Part shown: one piece after another, positions 1 through 8,601 of the stretch
How the letters are laid out: each line of letters starts with the position of its first letter
Position numbering within the stretch: the first letter of the stretch is position 1
Source of the DNA: Acidobacteria bacterium RIFCSPLOWO2_12_FULL_66_21
Lineage (GTDB): Bacteria; Acidobacteriota; Vicinamibacteria; Vicinamibacterales; 2-12-FULL-66-21
Direction: 5' to 3'
Length of the DNA: 50,008 nt
Assembly: GCA_001767455.1 (NCBI GenBank)
Contig: MELC01000030.1
Span: 110,475-160,482, forward strand
Made by a program: the position numbers and the translations under genes
Notes under the pieces: generated by a model
Databases searched by the model: none
What the model saw: the letters and a program-made list of their open reading frames with translations, nothing else
Told to the model about the DNA's origin: nothing

Positions 1-107
1 GGAGCGCAGGGGTCCCCGCCCTTCGGCCTGGCTCAGGGCGTTCCGAGCCCAGTCGAAGCACGCGAAGGACCGAGCCGGCGTCCGGGGCAGAGCCCCGGTT
101 GAAGCAA
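1..107. repeat. Dispersed GC-rich repeat with CCGGGGC hairpin
   Basis: This gap ahead of the first gene is repeat material. Bases 69-100 match 44109-44140 almost base for base; both carry the stem CCGGGGC-AGA-GCCCCGG (here 82-98). The first 25 bases resemble the 80-bp repeat at the far end of the window (shared run of the type GCAGGGGTCCCCGCC). The hairpin could act as a terminator for a gene to the left; it has no T tract. Confidence 0.7.
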
Positions 108-117
108 GAGGAGGCGT

Positions 118-1263
118 ATGTCCCTGACTGAACAGCTCGAGCGGCTGGCGGCATTCGAACCGTCCCCCTTTCCCGTGGTCAGCCTCTATCTCAACACCCG
201 GGCCGGCCAGCACGGGCGAGACGAGCACGACGCATTCGTCCGCAAGGAGTTCAAAGCGCGCAGCCGGACGTATCCGGCCAATTCGCCCGAACGGTCGAGT
301 CTCGAACGCGACCTCGACAGAATCTCGCGGTTCCTCGCGGCCGAGCTGCAGCCCTCGTCGAACGCCGCCGCCATTTTCGCATGCTCGGCCTGTGATTTGT
401 TCGAGACCCAGCAGCTTGGCGCCCCCTTCGATCGACATTCGCTGTATGTAGGCGACCGGCCCCATCTGTACCCGCTTGCCCGGATCCAGTCGCAGCGTCC
501 CCGCTATGCCGCGCTCCTCGTGGACACGAACGCGGCGCGCATCCTCGTCTTTGCGACGGGGGATCTCGTTACCACGCGCGAGATCAGCGGCGTCAAGACG
601 CGCCGCACTTCGGAAGGCGGCATGTCACAGGCGCGCTTCCAGCGTCACGTCGGCAACTTCCATCTGCACCATGCGAAGGAAGTGGTCGACGCGCTCGAAC
701 GGATCGTCCGGCAGGAGGGCATCAGTCAGGTGATCGTCGCGGGCGACGAGGTGATCACGCCGCTGCTGCGCGAGCAGATGCCGAAGTCGCTTGCCGAGAA
801 GATCGTCGATCACGTCCGGCTCGACACGCACGCGCCGGTCGATGACATCGTCCGGGTCTCGCTCGACGCGATGCGGCGGCTGAACGAGCGCACCGATCGC
901 GACAAAGTGGACGCCGCCGTCGGCGCCTATCGCGCGGGCGGACTGGGCCTCGTCGGTCCGGAGGAGACGCTCGCCGCGCTCATCAAGGGCCAGGTCGACG
1001 AGCTGCTGATCAGCGCCTCGTTGCGCGATCTGAAGGAAGCGTCCCCGGAAGGAGCGATGGCCAACGACGCCGTGCTGCCGAAACAGGCCGTCGCGGCGGC
1101 CGCGGCCGGCGAATCCGCCGACGCCACGCCGGGCGTCGTCCGGCTCGCCGACGAGCTGGTCGCGAAGGCCACGCAGACCGGCGCAAGGATCACGTTCATC
1201 GAGGATCCATTGCTGCTGGCGAACTACGGCGGGGTGGCTGCGCTTTTGCGCTTTCGGGTATAG
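118..1263 (+). CDS. baeRF / Vms1-like archaeo-eukaryotic release-factor family protein
   Basis: 381 aa, soluble. The start is fixed by AGGAGG seven bases or so before ATG. The middle of the protein holds a release-factor-like loop GGMSQARFQR at residues 167-176, followed by a helical stretch and an alpha/beta domain with VIVAGDEV. This layout matches the bacterial relatives of eRF1, Pelota and Vms1 (baeRF families), some of which are predicted or shown to release peptides from tRNA on stalled ribosomes. In this protein the glutamine of GGQ is replaced by methionine, with a glutamine two residues on (Q171). The gene stands alone between repeats, so the neighbours do not help. Family membership is fairly secure; peptidyl-tRNA hydrolase activity is inference. 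Confidence 0.75.
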   Translation: MSLTEQLERLAAFEPSPFPVVSLYLNTRAGQHGRDEHDAFVRKEFKARSRTYPANSPERSSLERDLDRISRFLAAELQPSSNAAAIFACSACDLFETQQLGAPFDRHSLYVGDRPHLYPLARIQSQRPRYAALLVDTNAARILVFATGDLVTTREISGVKTRRTSEGGMSQARFQRHVGNFHLHHAKEVVDALERIVRQEGISQVIVAGDEVITPLLREQMPKSLAEKIVDHVRLDTHAPVDDIVRVSLDAMRRLNERTDRDKVDAAVGAYRAGGLGLVGPEETLAALIKGQVDELLISASLRDLKEASPEGAMANDAVLPKQAVAAAAAGESADATPGVVRLADELVAKATQTGARITFIEDPLLLANYGGVAALLRFRV

Positions 1264-1360
1264 CAGGCAGCTGGCAGCTGGCAGCTGGCAGTGGATCACG
1301 CTGTTCCGCTGAACAGTGTGACAGCGCGACTCACCGCATGCTGCCAGCTGCCTGCGGCGC
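1264..1360. repeat. GCTGGCA heptamer repeat with inverted partner
   Basis: Directly after the stop codon there are three tandem copies of GCTGGCA (1268-1290), then GTGGATCACGCTGTTCCGCT, then the inverted motif CTGCCAGCTGCC near 1340. The same order of motifs recurs at 3739-3895. The arms could pair into a long hairpin. Confidence 0.8.
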
Positions 1361-1391
1361 GATGCGCTAACATGGCGACGCTACCATCGCC

Positions 1392-3728
1392 ATGATGCAC
1401 GATTTTCGCCTCGCGCTGAGGGCGTTCCGTTCCTGGCGTGTCGGGGCTGCCGCCGCCATCGCGACGCTCGCGGTTGGCATCGGCACCACCACCGCGCTTT
1501 TCGCGTACCTTCACGCCGGCTTCAGCACCATGACGCCGCGCATCGAAGGTCTTGACGCCGTCGGTCGGATCTACGCGGCGAGCCGGGCTCTCGGCGTCGA
1601 ACGGGCGCCGATCTCATTTGACGAGTTCCGGTCCTCCCTGATTCGTGCCTCGTCGTTCGAATCTGTCTCCGCGCACGCAAGCCGCAAGATGACACTTGCC
1701 GTCGGCGACCGAACGGCAACGGTGTCGGTCGGGGAGGTGTCAGCGGATTTCTTCCGCGTGCTGCGCGCGCGTCCCGTGTCCGGCCGGCTGTTCTCATCCG
1801 CAGATTTTAACGAAGGCTCGCCCGTCGTCGTCAGCCATCGCACGTGGCGCACGTACATCGAGGGGCGCCCGATTGCGAATGCCATCCTGACAATCGACGG
1901 TATGCCAAGGACCATCGTGGGCGTTCTGCCGCCGGAGTTCGAGTTCTCCTTCATCGGCCTCGATGCGGACGCGTGGATTCCAATGGTGCCGCGGCCGGAT
2001 GGCGGGCAGGCGCGCGTCTCGGTCATCGCGCGGCTCAAATCGGATCGGACGTGGGCGGCCGCGTCCGCGGAGCTCGCCGCGCTCGCGCGTCCACATCACC
2101 CGAACGGGCTGTGGACCTGGACGGCGATTTCCGTGCACGACGACCTGCACAGAAGGACGGGCAGCGTCCTGATCCTGTTGTTCGGACCGGCGTTGGCTGT
2201 CCTGCTCATCGGCTGCACGAATGTCGGATGCATGCTGCTCGCCCGCGGAATAGAGCGCGACGTCGAGCTCAGTGTTCGCAGCGCGCTCGGCGCGACGCGC
2301 GTCCGGATCATGCGACAGCTGATCGCGGAGAACCTCCTGCTGGCCGGCGCGGGCGGCGCACTGGGGGGTGGAGTCGCGATGATCCTCCTGCAGCTGCTGG
2401 CGTCGAATATCGGCTCGTACCAGCCGGCCTTCGCGGCTCGCCTCGCAGACGACGTCGCCCTGCTGCCAGTCGTCATCGGTCTCAGTAGCGTCGCGTCGGT
2501 GCTGTTCGGACTCGTGCCGGCGCTCCGCCTGTCACGGCGCGACATCACGACGGCCTTGAAAGGCGGGACGCGCCCGGCGACCGCGTCTTTCATCGGATAC
2601 GGCTTGCGCGACCTGGTCGTGTTCGTCGAGGTTGCCACTGCGGTAGTGCTCGTCGTGGGGGTGGCGCTGTTCCTTGGGGTGTACGCCCAGATGCGGCGGA
2701 TCGTGCCCCTGTTTGCCGCCGATCGCATCGTGGCCGTTGCGGCTCCGGCCGGCGAGGCCGCTGCGGTGCGGGAACGGGTCGCCGCCGTGCCCGGCGTCGC
2801 GGCCGCGACGTTCGCGTCCGCGCTGCCGCGCGAAAGGCATGCGGCGGAGCCCGCGCAGATCGCCGCCGACCACCGTCGTCCGATCAACGTTCAAATCATC
2901 GGAGCAGCCGCGGACTTGCACAAGACAATCGGGCTGCCGCTGGTTCGGGAGCGATCTTTCGATCCGGCCGAAACCGCCGGCGCGCACGTTGCGATTGTCA
3001 GTGAAAGTGTGGCCAAACGTCTTTCCCCCGGCGTCGAGCCGGTCGGCGCGACTGTGACGATCGCCCGCCGCTCGGGCACGGCGACTTACATCGTGATTGG
3101 CATATGCGGTGACGCGCTGAGGCTTGGAACGTTGATGACGTCGGGCTTCTCGCCCGGCGATGTGTACGTGCCTTTCGAGCCTTCGCCGGGATCGACCGTG
3201 ACCGTGCTGGCGCGTGCATCAGGAGATCCGCACGCGCTGGTCAAGCCGATCGAGGCTGCCGTGAGGGCGCCGGGATCGACGGTTCCTCCGCACGCGGCAG
3301 TGCTCAGCGACGTGATGACGTTCGTTCCCCCCGAAGGTACCGTGGTCGCTTCGATGCTGGCGACATTTCCGTTGATCGCGCTGCTCCTGGCCTCGGCGGG
3401 CATTTTCGGCGTCGTCAGCCAGTCGGTCGCACAGCGGACAACTGAGTTCGGGGTACGAATGGCCGTCGGAGCATCGCCGGCTCAGGTGCTGCGCATGGTT
3501 CTTCTGCGTGAAGGCAAGCTGATCGGCGCGGCGATATTCGCGGGCGCCGGCGTCACGATCGGCATCGTGCGCGCTGGTTTCGCCGATCTCCTCGCGATCA
3601 GCGGCGCGGATCCGCGGCTCTGGATTGAGATCGCCGTTCTCTGCTGCGCATTCGTTTCCGCGGCGGCGCTGCTGGCGACATGGCGGATCGTGCGGTTGGA
3701 TCCGTGGACGGTGCTGAGGAGATCGTAA
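1392..3728 (+). CDS. ADOP-family MacB/FtsX-like ABC transporter permease
   Basis: 778 aa inner-membrane protein. It begins with a transmembrane helix (about 17-38), followed by a large periplasmic MacB-type domain (phrases such as SADFFRVLRARPVSGRLF and IVGVLPPEFEF). A central FtsX-like helix bundle (about 255-430) contains SVRSALGATRVRIMRQLIAE; then come a second periplasmic region and a C-terminal bundle with the duplicate motif TEFGVRMAVGASPAQVLRMV. The double FtsX core is the mark of ADOP permeases, which are greatly expanded in Acidobacteriota and usually lack an adjacent ATPase, as here. The substrate is unknown. ATG at 1392 or 1395 is equally possible, as neither has a clear Shine-Dalgarno. 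Confidence 0.88.
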   Translation: MMHDFRLALRAFRSWRVGAAAAIATLAVGIGTTTALFAYLHAGFSTMTPRIEGLDAVGRIYAASRALGVERAPISFDEFRSSLIRASSFESVSAHASRKMTLAVGDRTATVSVGEVSADFFRVLRARPVSGRLFSSADFNEGSPVVVSHRTWRTYIEGRPIANAILTIDGMPRTIVGVLPPEFEFSFIGLDADAWIPMVPRPDGGQARVSVIARLKSDRTWAAASAELAALARPHHPNGLWTWTAISVHDDLHRRTGSVLILLFGPALAVLLIGCTNVGCMLLARGIERDVELSVRSALGATRVRIMRQLIAENLLLAGAGGALGGGVAMILLQLLASNIGSYQPAFAARLADDVALLPVVIGLSSVASVLFGLVPALRLSRRDITTALKGGTRPATASFIGYGLRDLVVFVEVATAVVLVVGVALFLGVYAQMRRIVPLFAADRIVAVAAPAGEAAAVRERVAAVPGVAAATFASALPRERHAAEPAQIAADHRRPINVQIIGAAADLHKTIGLPLVRERSFDPAETAGAHVAIVSESVAKRLSPGVEPVGATVTIARRSGTATYIVIGICGDALRLGTLMTSGFSPGDVYVPFEPSPGSTVTVLARASGDPHALVKPIEAAVRAPGSTVPPHAAVLSDVMTFVPPEGTVVASMLATFPLIALLLASAGIFGVVSQSVAQRTTEFGVRMAVGASPAQVLRMVLLREGKLIGAAIFAGAGVTIGIVRAGFADLLAISGADPRLWIEIAVLCCAFVSAAALLATWRIVRLDPWTVLRRS

Positions 3729-3735
3729 CGGGAGA

Positions 3736-3895
3736 TAGCCGGCAGCTGGCAGCTGGCAGCACGCAGTGGATCACGCTGTCCCGCTGACTCCCGAGACCGT
3801 TCGACAGTTCGACTTACTGCCAGCTGCCGGCTGTTTGCTGCCGGCTATCTGCTTACTGTCTGCTGCCGGCTGCCGGCTGCCGGCTTCGTGATCCC
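3736..3895. repeat. Second copy of the GCTGGCA / CTGCCGG repeat block
   Basis: The block has GCTGGCA units, then GTGGATCACGCTGTCCCGCT, then inverted CTGCCAGCTGCCGG and repeated CTGCCGG units. It fills the gap between two convergent genes. It also reaches into the 3' end of the minus-strand gene and encodes that protein's last dozen residues. Confidence 0.8.
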
Positions 3896-4473
3896 CGATA
3901 CAGCACAATCCCCGACACGATCGTGCCGATCATGGCCAGACCGATCATCGCGGCGACCGTAACCGTGAACGTCTTCGATTCCATCCACGACAGGATGCCG
4001 CGGCCGTAGTGGGCCGCCAGCGCGGCTTCGGTAAGGAAGCGCAACAGGCGCACGCCGGCGAGCGTCACGAAGAACCTCCAGGCATCGGCGCCGAGCGCGC
4101 CGCTCGTCAGCACGAAGGCGGTGAATGGAAACGGCGGCGGAACGATCGCGAGCGCCGCGACACTCACCGCGGCGCTGTGATTCACCCGCTTCTCGATTCG
4201 CGCGAGCCGCGACGGTTTCACCAGCCGCGAGAGCCCGTGCTCGCCCACCTTGCGCCCTATCCAGTACGTCAGCGCCGCACCGATGACCGAACCGAAGGTG
4301 GCCAGCAGCGCATACAGCCAGAACAGCTCGGCTCGCCGGGCCGACAGGATGATGACGACGAAGTCGATTCCGAGGGGGAGGAAGAACACCATCGAGGAAT
4401 CGAGGGCGGCGAGCACGAGCACCCCGGGGATGGTGAGGAAGTAGCCGGCGAACGAATGGAAGAGCGAACGCAT
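3853..4473 (-). CDS. VTT/DedA-like (SNARE-associated, YqaA-type) membrane protein
   Basis: 206 aa integral membrane protein of about five helices. The middle stretch GSVIGAALTYWIGRKVGEHG and the re-entrant proline-rich segment IVPPPFPFTAFVLTSGALG are typical of the VTT/DedA superfamily, which includes lipid scramblases and undecaprenyl-phosphate carriers. The C-terminal tail GSRSRQPAAGSRQ is encoded by the repeat block and is probably not a conserved part of the protein; without it the protein would end after the last helix (SGIVLYRG). No partner gene is adjacent. The exact transported lipid cannot be read from the sequence. Confidence 0.75.
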   Translation of the reverse strand: MRSLFHSFAGYFLTIPGVLVLAALDSSMVFFLPLGIDFVVIILSARRAELFWLYALLATFGSVIGAALTYWIGRKVGEHGLSRLVKPSRLARIEKRVNHSAAVSVAALAIVPPPFPFTAFVLTSGALGADAWRFFVTLAGVRLLRFLTEAALAAHYGRGILSWMESKTFTVTVAAMIGLAMIGTIVSGIVLYRGSRSRQPAAGSRQ

Positions 4474-4636
4474 GGGTGCGAACGGCCGCCGTGCGGCCGA
4501 ATCGCCAGTCTACAGCACGCTCCGGAAGGGGGACAGGAGCGGCCGGAAAGCTGGCGCCGATCGGGGGAAATCGCCGAAAAGTCGGCATACATGAGGAAAT
4601 TCGCATCACGAAGGGCCTGTTTGCGGGATCTCTCCG

Positions 4637-4652
4637 TGGCAGCGCGGTTGCT
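4637..4652 (+). promoter_or_regulatory. Predicted sigma-54 (-24/-12) promoter of cytochrome module A
   Basis: The sequence TGGCAGCGCGGTTGCT matches TGGCAC-N5-TTGCA with the invariant GG and GC at the correct ten-base separation. Transcription should start near 4664, about 26 bases before the cytochrome start codon. Four further matches lie at 43.7-49.2 kb. Confidence 0.6.
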
Positions 4653-4689
4653 ACCTGTGGGAGGCGAAGGCTAAGGCGGAATCCAGTTC

Positions 4690-5727
4690 ATGCACCTCTT
4701 CTTGCTCGCCACGGCGCTGCTGCTGGCGCCACAGAATACGGCGCCTGCCGCGCAGGATGCCGAGACCTGTCTCGCGTGTCACTCGAATCCGCAACTGGTC
4801 ACGACCACCGGTGATGGAACCGCCACCAGGCTGCACGTCGACGGGGCCACCTTCGCCAAGTCCGTCCACGCGAAGCTGGCCTGCGCGGATTGCCATACAG
4901 GGATGTCGACCGTCCCACACGAGCCGCGCCCCTTCCGGACGCAGCGCGAGCTGACGCTCGCCTACGACGAGCAGTGCCGCCGCTGCCATTTCGCCAACTA
5001 CACGAAGACGCTCGACAGCGTGCATCAAGCGTCGGTGGCGCGGGGGGATCGCACCGCACCCGTGTGCGTCGATTGCCACGGCTCCCACGACATCCAGCGT
5101 CCGTCGGAGCCGCGCACGCGCATCTCTCAGACGTGCGCGCGCTGCCATCAAGGTGTCGCGACCGCCTACGTGAAAAGCGTACATGGGCGGGCGCTCACGA
5201 CAGAGGCGGCCACCGACGTCCCGGTGTGCACCGACTGCCACCAGACGCACGACATCGGCGGCCCGCACCAGCAGCAATGGGAGCTCCGCACGCCCGAACT
5301 CTGCGGCCGCTGCCATTCGAACGCCGCGCTGATGAAGAAATACGGGCTGTCGACGGCGGTCCTGAGTACTTATCTCGCCGACTTCCACGGGAAGACGGCG
5401 TCGCTCCGCGAAAACCAGGGGACGACGCCGACCGGCAAGGTCGTGGCGCGCTGCACCGATTGCCACGGCGTGCACGACATCCAGAAGGCGGACGACCCGG
5501 ATTCGCCGGTGATGAAGGCCAACCTGCAGAAGACCTGCCGCAAGTGTCACGAAGACGTCAACGCGAATTTTCCAGGGGCATGGCTGTCGCATTACGAGCC
5601 GAGCTGGAAGAAGGCGCCGATCGTCTACGGCGTGAAGGTCGCCTACAGCGTGCTCATCCCGTTCATGATTGGAGGCCTCGGCCTCCAGATCCTGCTGCAT
5701 CTCTGGCGGCTCATGGTGAATCGATGA
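4690..5727 (+). CDS. Nine-haem membrane-anchored cytochrome c (module A)
   Basis: 345 aa. An N-terminal hydrophobic segment (about 1-14) acts as a Sec signal or anchor. Nine CXXCH sites follow in order: CLACH, CADCH, CRRCH, CVDCH, CARCH, CTDCH, CGRCH, CTDCH, CRKCH. A single C-terminal transmembrane helix (about 318-338) ends the protein, placing the haems in the periplasm. The protein should carry electrons between the cytochrome b encoded next to it and periplasmic partners. It overlaps that gene by four bases (ATGA), so the two products are probably made in a fixed ratio. It has the same architecture as the eleven-haem protein at 41.6-43.0 kb, including the C-terminal anchor. A sigma-54-type promoter lies 38 bases upstream. 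The physiological acceptor is unknown. Confidence 0.9.
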   Translation: MHLFLLATALLLAPQNTAPAAQDAETCLACHSNPQLVTTTGDGTATRLHVDGATFAKSVHAKLACADCHTGMSTVPHEPRPFRTQRELTLAYDEQCRRCHFANYTKTLDSVHQASVARGDRTAPVCVDCHGSHDIQRPSEPRTRISQTCARCHQGVATAYVKSVHGRALTTEAATDVPVCTDCHQTHDIGGPHQQQWELRTPELCGRCHSNAALMKKYGLSTAVLSTYLADFHGKTASLRENQGTTPTGKVVARCTDCHGVHDIQKADDPDSPVMKANLQKTCRKCHEDVNANFPGAWLSHYEPSWKKAPIVYGVKVAYSVLIPFMIGGLGLQILLHLWRLMVNR

Positions 5728-6419
5728 AGGACAGCGTCGTCCGCTTCACGCCGATCCAGCGGATCGAGCATTCCACCGTCATGTCGCTCTTCGCGGTGCT
5801 CGCGCTCACCGGCCTGCCGCAGAAGTTCTACGACCACGGCTGGGCGCAGCGGCTCATGGGACTGCTTGGCGGCGTCGACACGGCGCGGTTCGTCCATCGC
5901 ACCGCCGGCGTGCTCTTCAGCCTCGTGGTCGTCGTGCACATCTCGCGGCTGGTGGTGCTGGTGGCGCAGGGAAGGACGTCGCTGGCGCTGGTGCCGACGC
6001 GCCAGGATTTCAGGGACGCGATCGTGACGCTGCGCTATTACCTGGGACTCTCCGATCACCAGGCGCGGTTCGACAAGTTCGACTACCGGCAGAAGTTCGA
6101 GTACTGGGGACTGGTGCTCGGCGCCGCGATCGTGGTCGGCACGGGGTTCATCCTGCTCTACCCGGCGACGCTGACGCGGTTCCTTCCGGGGGAGTTCGTG
6201 CCGGCCTCGCAGCTCGCGCACAGCAACGAGGGGTTGATGGCGTTCCTCGTTGTCATCGTCTGGCACATCTACAACGCGCACCTGAACCCGGACGTGTTCC
6301 CCTTCGACACCTCGATCTTCACCGGCCGCATCAGCCGGCACCGCCTGCGGCACGAGCATCCGCTGGAGTTCGAGCGGCTGGAGCGCAACGAGCGGAACAA
6401 GTCGAGCAAGATCGCGTAG
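5724..6419 (+). CDS. Di-haem cytochrome b, FdhI/b561-like (module A)
   Basis: 231 aa integral membrane protein. The start is the ATG overlapping the stop of the cytochrome c gene; the open frame runs much further upstream but only as a shadow of that gene. Four helices carry candidate haem b histidines in IEHSTVMSLF, FVHRTAGVLFS, VVVVHISRL, LAHSNEGLMAF and IVWHIYNAHLNP. The C-terminal signature NPDVFPFDTSIFTG followed by HEHPLEFERL is nearly repeated in the cytochrome b at 40.7-41.6 kb. With its partner it should form a b/c complex exchanging electrons with the quinone pool. The direction (quinol oxidation or quinone reduction) cannot be told. Confidence 0.87.
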   Translation: MKDSVVRFTPIQRIEHSTVMSLFAVLALTGLPQKFYDHGWAQRLMGLLGGVDTARFVHRTAGVLFSLVVVVHISRLVVLVAQGRTSLALVPTRQDFRDAIVTLRYYLGLSDHQARFDKFDYRQKFEYWGLVLGAAIVVGTGFILLYPATLTRFLPGEFVPASQLAHSNEGLMAFLVVIVWHIYNAHLNPDVFPFDTSIFTGRISRHRLRHEHPLEFERLERNERNKSSKIA

Positions 6420-6444
6420 CCTTGGCGCCGGGCAGCCCTGAAGG

Positions 6445-6709
6445 GCTGCGCAACAGGACCCCGCGCGGGAGCTGTTCGGTTCGACATCGGCTGCGCAACA
6501 GGACTCGCGCGGGGGCTGTTCGGTTCGACATCGGCTGCGCAACAGGACTCGCGCGGGAGCTGTTCGGTTCGACATCGGCTGCGCAACAGGACTCGCGCGG
6601 GAGCTGTTCGGTTCGACATCGGCTGCGCAACAGGACTCGCGCGGGGGCTGTTCGGTTCGACATCGGCTGCGCAACAGGACTCGCGCGGGGGCTGTTCGGT
6701 TCGACATCG
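6445..6709. repeat. Six tandem copies of a 44-45 bp repeat
   Basis: Units begin at 6445, 6490, 6534, 6578, 6622 and 6666. Each starts GCTGCGCAACAGGAC and ends GTTCGGTTCGACATCG; they differ only at the GGGAG/GGGGG position and by one extra base in unit 1. The array is flanked by the inverted motifs AGCCCTGAAGGGCTGCGCAA (6434-6453) and TTGCGCAGGGCTTCAGCCCT (6711-6730). With its flanks it fills the 318-base gap between the cytochrome b and the histidine kinase. The unit is not a multiple of three, so open frames across it are accidental. Confidence 0.95.
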
Positions 6710-6737
6710 GTTGCGCAGGGCTTCAGCCCTGCCTCTT

Positions 6738-8507
6738 ATGAGATTCTCGATTCAATCACGCGTGCTGGCGCTGGTCAGCGCGGGCGTGTTCATTGCCGCC
6801 GGCGTGCTCTCGCTCATCAGCCGGGCGAGCCTGCTGTCGCTCGGACGCGAGGTGCAGGAAGAGCACCAGCGGTTCGCGGCGGTCATCGCCCGCGACGTCT
6901 CCCGCGCGATTGCCGACGACATGCGGATGCTCGCCGGCGTCGCCGGGGCGGAAGACGATCAGGCGGCGCGGGCCGCGCTCGAGTCTGTCCTGCACCACGG
7001 GCGCGTCGCGTCGGCCGGCTTCCTGGTCAATCCTGACGGCTCGATCGCGAGCTGCGAGCCGGCGGCGGAATGCGGCGCCGCGTCGGACGCCGTGGTCGCG
7101 CGGCTGGCTCTGGAGGCGATGTCGGCGCAGCGCCCCGTTGTCAGCAACACCGTGCCGCAGCCGGACGGATCGATTCCTCTGGTCGGCGTGATGCCGTTCA
7201 GGCCCATGGATCTCCGGGCCGCGGGAGCGGCCGGCGTGCTGATCGATCCGAACGATCGGCGGCTGGCCGAGCTCCTCCAGCCGCCCGACGCGCGCTCCAT
7301 GCTCCGCGTCGAGCTGCGCGACAGCCGGGGACAGTTGCTGGCCGCGGCGGGCGCGGCGCGGACGCGGGCGCCCGGCGTCGAGACGACGGCCGCGGTGGAG
7401 GGGACGCCATGGATCGTGACGCTGTCCGACATGGGTGCGGATCCGGTCGCTCCCATCACGGCGTTCGGCCGGCGTTCGCTCTGGTTCGCCCCGTCGCTGG
7501 CCGCTATAGTCATGCTGCTCGGCTGGGGTATCGCGAGGAGTGTGCGGCAGCCGCTCGTCACCCTGACTGCCGCCGCCGAACGTATTGCCGGCGGCGATCT
7601 CGACCGCGCGATACCGGACAAAGCGGCCTCGCGCGGCGGAGACGAGGTGGGGCGGCTCGCGGTCGCGCTCGAGCGCATGCGGCGCGCGCTGAAGGCCTCG
7701 ATCGACGAGATCGAGCGCTCGAACCGCGAACTGGAACGCCGGGTCGAAGATCGCACGCGCGAGCTGGCCGCGGCCAACGCCGCGCTCGAGGACCGCGAGC
7801 ACCTCCGCCAGCGGCTCCTCCGCAAGGTCATCTCGGCGCAGGAGGACGAGCGCAAGCGCGTCGCGCGCGAGCTGCACGACGAAACGAGCCAGACGCTCGC
7901 GGCGCTCGGCATCGGCGTCGACGTCGCGCTCGCCACGTGCGCCGGCGCCGTCGACGATGCGACGCATCAGCGGCTCGCGGAACTGCGAAGGCTGGTCGAT
8001 CGGATGCACCACGAGCTGCACCGGATGATCGTGAATCTGCGTCCCTCGGTGCTCGACGACCTCGGGCTTGCCGCCGCCATCGCGTGGTTCGCCGACCGGC
8101 AGCTCGCGCATTCGGGCGTCGCGGTGCGTTGCGAGCTTGGCGACCTCGACCTGCGGCTGCCGTCGGAGATCGAAACCGCAATCTTCCGGGCCGTGCAGGA
8201 GGCGATCGTGAACGTCGCGCGCCACGCGAACGCCGAGTCGGTGCTGATCCAGGGCAGCGTGAGCGACGGCGTCCTGCTCGTCGAGATCGAGGACGATGGA
8301 GATGGGTTCGATCCGCAGCAGGTCGTGCGAAGCCCGGAGTCGCTGCGTGGAGTCGGACTGCTCGGGATGCGCGAGCGCATTGAGATTCTCGGCGGATCGG
8401 TCGACATCGAATCGGATCCTGGCGGCGGCACCCGCGTGGCGATGCGGGTGCCAGTGGTGGATCCAGTAGCTTCCAGTTCCGAGCTCCCAGCTTCCAGCGC
8501 GACCTAA
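6738..8507 (+). CDS. NarX/LiaS-type (HisKA_3) membrane sensor histidine kinase
   Basis: 589 aa. The ATG at 6738 is chosen over an upstream TTG lying in the flanking repeat. Domains: a helix at about 12-31; a roughly 215-residue extracytoplasmic sensor region; a second helix at about 247-265; a HAMP linker; a coiled coil ([20 protein letters not shown]). The HisKA_3 box [16 protein letters not shown] has phospho-acceptor His380, and the HATPase has [19 protein letters not shown] and [16 protein letters not shown]. The partner is surely the NarL-type regulator 94 bases downstream. Position after module A suggests redox or ligand sensing, but the sensor domain shows no haem or Cys motif. The last residues (about [12 protein letters not shown]) come from the inverted heptamer repeat. 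Confidence 0.9.
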   Translation: MRFSIQSRVLALVSAGVFIAAGVLSLISRASLLSLGREVQEEHQRFAAVIARDVSRAIADDMRMLAGVAGAEDDQAARAALESVLHHGRVASAGFLVNPDGSIASCEPAAECGAASDAVVARLALEAMSAQRPVVSNTVPQPDGSIPLVGVMPFRPMDLRAAGAAGVLIDPNDRRLAELLQPPDARSMLRVELRDSRGQLLAAAGAARTRAPGVETTAAVEGTPWIVTLSDMGADPVAPITAFGRRSLWFAPSLAAIVMLLGWGIARSVRQPLVTLTAAAERIAGGDLDRAIPDKAASRGGDEVGRLAVALERMRRALKASIDEIERSNRELERRVEDRTRELAAANAALEDREHLRQRLLRKVISAQEDERKRVARELHDETSQTLAALGIGVDVALATCAGAVDDATHQRLAELRRLVDRMHHELHRMIVNLRPSVLDDLGLAAAIAWFADRQLAHSGVAVRCELGDLDLRLPSEIETAIFRAVQEAIVNVARHANAESVLIQGSVSDGVLLVEIEDDGDGFDPQQVVRSPESLRGVGLLGMRERIEILGGSVDIESDPGGGTRVAMRVPVVDPVASSSELPASSAT

Positions 8508-8593
8508 GATTAGCTGGAAACTGGGAGCTGGGAGCTGGAAGCTGGAAGCTGGAAACTGGAAGCTGGAAACTGGGAGCTGGAAGCTGGGAGCTG
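8469..8593. repeat. Heptamer array (GCTGGRA) with inverted partner
   Basis: Eleven consecutive seven-base units of GCTGGAA, GCTGGGA or ACTGGRA run from 8513 to 8589. The inverted form (CTTCCAGTTCCGAGCTCCCA) lies at 8470-8500 inside the 3' end of the kinase gene, so the two halves can pair. The last GGGAG lies about 14 bases before the next start codon and may help ribosome binding. Confidence 0.9.
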
Positions 8594-8601
8594 AGCTTGC
8601 C

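Noticed and set aside
4890-5723. A 278-residue N-terminal extension of the module A cytochrome b
   Set aside because: It is the wrong frame of the nine-haem cytochrome gene; the ATGA overlap at 5724 gives the natural start.
6269-6707. Minus-strand frames with repeated MSNRTAPARVLLRSRC text
   Set aside because: They arise from the 44-bp array, which is open in several frames; no ribosome site and no continuation outside the repeat.
6445-6709. CRISPR array
   Set aside because: The units are directly abutting with no unique spacers, and no cas gene is present.
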